Positions 62,355-64,000 of a stretch of DNA of 64,000 nucleotides are shown one piece after another. Numbering within the stretch: the first letter of the stretch is position 1; each line of letters begins with the position of its first letter. Below the pieces are notes generated by a model. That model saw nothing but the letters and a program-made list of their open reading frames with translations. It was not told the origin of the DNA and made no database searches. Source of the stretch: Cryobacterium sp. HLT2-28. Its GTDB lineage: Bacteria > Actinomycetota > Actinomycetes > Actinomycetales > Microbacteriaceae. The stretch covers positions 95,677-159,676 of the forward strand of contig NZ_SOFH01000005.1 of assembly GCF_004402495.1 (NCBI RefSeq), given 5' to 3'. Position numbers and translations under genes: made by a program.

Positions 62355-62846
62355 TCAGAGGTTGTCGCGGAGGCCCGCGACGAATGCCCGTGAACGGAGT
62401 TCGAGCTTTTCGATTCGTTTGAGTCGCGCCGTGTCCCGATCGAAGCCGGTGTAGGCAAGTGGAGGAAGCTTGCGCACGTTGGCTGAGCACTCGAAGTTCG
62501 CACAGACCAGGGTTGCCACCGTGTCGCCGGCCCGTCCGGCGGGCCCCGTTCTTCGTGCGGTGAAGTAGTGAACGTCATTGGGGAGGGTAACGTCCTCGCA
62601 CCAGGAACATTGCGGGCGAGAGCGGGCACGGCCGGAGGACTGCCGCATCATGATCCCGGTCGGTTCATCGTCGAGGTGGGTGACGACGTAACCGATGTTG
62701 GGGACTTTGGGATCTTTCCATCCCAGGTAGTCGAGGTCTTTCCAGACCAGGTTGTCGAATTCGGGCGGCAGCTTGACGGCCTTGCGTTCTCGAAGGGACG
62801 TATTGATGAAGGACGCGCGCACATCAGCAGCGGTGAGCTGTTTCAC
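62355..62846 (-). CDS. FBP-domain protein (FusB/elongation-factor-G-binding type)
   Basis: The 163-residue protein has an N-terminal helix (MKQLTAADVRASFINTSLRE), the characteristic FDNLVWKDLDYLGWKDPKVP and a treble-clef zinc site (CSWCED ... CANFEC). These are diagnostic of the FBP domain found in FusB-type EF-G-binding proteins. It likely binds EF-G and helps ribosome recovery, possibly giving fusidic-acid tolerance. It lies 31 bp downstream of the TetR gene stop on the same strand. Confidence 0.9.
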   Translation of the reverse strand: MKQLTAADVRASFINTSLRERKAVKLPPEFDNLVWKDLDYLGWKDPKVPNIGYVVTHLDDEPTGIMMRQSSGRARSRPQCSWCEDVTLPNDVHYFTARRTGPAGRAGDTVATLVCANFECSANVRKLPPLAYTGFDRDTARLKRIEKLELRSRAFVAGLRDNL

Positions 62847-62876
62847 GGTGGGTCCTTTCTCGGTAGTGAGTGGATG

Positions 62877-63446
62877 TCAGCTGGATGGCCAGTGACTGAG
62901 AGTGAAGTGCAGCGCGTTCAGGGCGCTGTCCCACGATGCATTGGCGGAGCGGGTGCCGCGGCTGAAGCCGCCACCGCGTTCAAGCAGGACAAAGCCGTGG
63001 AAGGTGGAGTGCAGCAACCGCACGGCATCCGTTTCGTCGGGTTCGCTCAGTGCGTAGCCGCGCAAGATGGCTCGTGTCATGGCAGCGTGGCGCCCGGCAG
63101 CACTTTGCTCGGCGACAGCAGGCTCCAAGGACATTTGCGTCGACGCGTACCGCCCGGGATGATTCAGCGCGTACGTGCGGTACGCGTTGGCGAAGGCGAC
63201 GAGCGCGTCGCGCCCGGCTCGCCCCGCAAGTGCCGCGCCTACCTGATCCGCAAGTTCCGCCAACGAGAGAGCTGCTACCCCGGAACGCAGTTCGTGGAGG
63301 CTGCGTATGTGGGCGTACAGGCTGGCGTCTTTGACCTCGAAGAGCCGGGCGACCGCGGACATCGACACATTCTCGAATCCGTCCGTGTCGGCCAGGTCTG
63401 CAGCAGCGGCGATGATGCGGGCCGGAGTAAGTCCTGCGCGTGCCAT
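62877..63446 (-). CDS. TetR/AcrR family regulator with WHG-type C-terminus
   Basis: The 189-residue protein has a TetR HTH: TPARIIAAAADLADTDGFEN, VSMSAVARLFEVKDASLYAH. Its C-terminal domain ends with WHG-like helices (LLHSTFHGFVLLERGGGFSR). It is the first gene, with the FBP-domain gene just downstream, so it probably represses that gene and itself through the CCTAGG box upstream. Confidence 0.9.
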   Translation of the reverse strand: MARAGLTPARIIAAAADLADTDGFENVSMSAVARLFEVKDASLYAHIRSLHELRSGVAALSLAELADQVGAALAGRAGRDALVAFANAYRTYALNHPGRYASTQMSLEPAVAEQSAAGRHAAMTRAILRGYALSEPDETDAVRLLHSTFHGFVLLERGGGFSRGTRSANASWDSALNALHFTLSHWPSS

Positions 63447-63466
63447 GAGTGTCCCTTCCTTCTTTT

Positions 63467-63493
63467 CCTAGGATTACACTAATTCTACCTAGG
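63467..63493. promoter_or_regulatory. Repeated CCTAGG operator
   Basis: CCTAGG at 63467-63472 and 63488-63493 are 6-bp palindromes 21 bp apart. A third near-copy, CCTAG, is at 63497. They lie 20-50 bp upstream of the TetR start and form the likely TetR operator. Confidence 0.65.
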
Positions 63494-63516
63494 GGTCCTA
63501 GTCAACCGTCACATTC

Positions 63517-63775
63517 TCAGAGGCGGTCGGCGAACGGGCCGACCGGCGAGAAGGCATAGTCGGCGAACCGCTCCCCAATGAGCCGATGACTCGCCGCGTC
63601 GGGGTGCAGGGCGTCAGCGAGCGGATGGATGACGGCATCCGTCGAGTCGTAGAGTCGTGTCCCGTCCAGATAGTGCAGGTTCGAGTCGTGTGAGCGAGCC
63701 TCCACGATCGACGCCAGGGCATCTCGGATCACGCGCAGGGTGAGGCGACCGAATTTCGCGATGCCAGCCCGTCAG
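63517..63775 (-). pseudogene. C-terminal remnant of an SGNH/GDSL hydrolase
   Basis: The minus strand reads VIRDALASIVEARSHDSNLH, YLDGTRLYDS, then DALHPDAASHRLIGERFADY. The D-x-L-H-P-D block is the catalytic Asp-His of GDSL/SGNH hydrolases. The N-terminal GDSL serine block is absent. It reads from about 63775 with no clear start codon. Confidence 0.65.
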
Positions 63776-63942
63776 CTCCACCACCTCAGTGAGGATCCGG
63801 GACTTCCCCGAACGGTCAGCGCTCCGATACACGAGCGCTTTCTTCTTCGTCACAGCCTGGCCGTTGCGTCATCGTCAGCTCGATAGAAACGGGCGTAGCC
63901 CCAATACCGTTCAGTTAAGCATTCTCGTGTTACGTTGTGGAT

Positions 63943-64000
63943 ATGGCGCGTACAGGGTGGGTGAAACCGGTCTCTGACCGTCGGTTGTCGGATTTAGTGT
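63943..64000 (+). mobile_element. Start of an IS4-type transposase (runs off right edge)
   Basis: ATG 63943 reads MARTGWVKPVSDRRLSDLV to the window end, a typical N-terminus of actinobacterial IS4-family transposases. A likely terminal-repeat-like sequence (ACCGTTCAGTTAAG) lies just upstream, near 63907-63920. The rest of the gene is beyond the window, so intactness cannot be judged. Confidence 0.6.

Noticed and set aside
1..64000. CRISPR arrays, rRNA and tRNA genes
   Set aside because: No regularly spaced direct repeats of CRISPR size and no rRNA-like or tRNA-like sequences were found by reading the window. A search program would be needed to be certain.

Overview
The window is chromosomal DNA of a high-GC actinobacterium, most likely a member of the Microbacteriaceae. 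The evidence is the strong G/C bias at third codon positions, the SCO1664 / DUF3090 / MSMEG_4193 trio of mycothiol-producing actinobacteria, a small DUF7882-type protein typical of Microbacteriaceae, and actinobacterial regulator families (DUF5937-ArsR, ROK, GlxA). I cannot name the genus. No rRNA, tRNA or CRISPR array was seen.

Layout. 0-6.1 kb is ordinary core genome: SCO1664-DUF3090-phosphomutase, two exporters and a large APC permease. 6.1-7.6 kb holds two broken genes: an SRPBCC gene frameshifted by a 26-bp tandem duplication, and a tadC remnant. 7.8-11.4 kb encodes two exported proteins, one of them a ~990-residue protein with eight Ig-like repeats. 11.6-18 kb returns to housekeeping and membrane genes (UbiB/ABC1 kinase with a PadR regulator, DUF7882, an ICMT-like methyltransferase, DUF808). 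18-19.4 kb is a graveyard of four truncated genes. 19.4-23.1 kb is a MarR-controlled redox operon (F420-reductase-like, VOC, hydrolase, truncated luciferase-like gene). 23-26.3 kb has a ROK regulator, a decayed GH5 glycosidase and an HD protein. 27-34 kb carries rhodanese/MarR and a run of DJ-1/PfpI-superfamily genes (two GlxA regulators, one DJ-1 hydrolase).

34-46 kb is accessory. It has IS3, ISL3 and IS481 relics, a two-component system, and a three-gene overlapping operon: membrane-anchored double DJ-1 protein, 110-aa protein, membrane protein with an HExxGHG motif. It also has a PadR-controlled flavoprotein/isochorismatase operon. Three gene families of the 30-36 kb stretch recur at 40-46 kb, which suggests a duplicated or modular membrane system.

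47-56 kb is made of regulator-effector pairs: TetR with an alpha/beta hydrolase and a metallo-hydrolase, DUF5937-ArsR with an MFS pump, then GH16, a PfkB kinase and a DHA2 MFS pump, followed by a deletion-derivative IS3 element. 56.4-61.1 kb is a copper-resistance locus (CsoR, YHS protein, CopA ATPase, exported His-rich protein, CopZ) with recurring ATACCC/GGGTAT boxes that also lie before the DHA2 pump. 61.3-64 kb has a lipoprotein, an internally deleted MFS gene, an FBP-domain protein, a TetR regulator, a GDSL-hydrolase remnant, and the start of an IS4-type transposase running off the right edge.

The main theme is small stress and export modules, each beside its own repressor and a visible palindromic operator, between relics of insertion sequences and many decaying genes.
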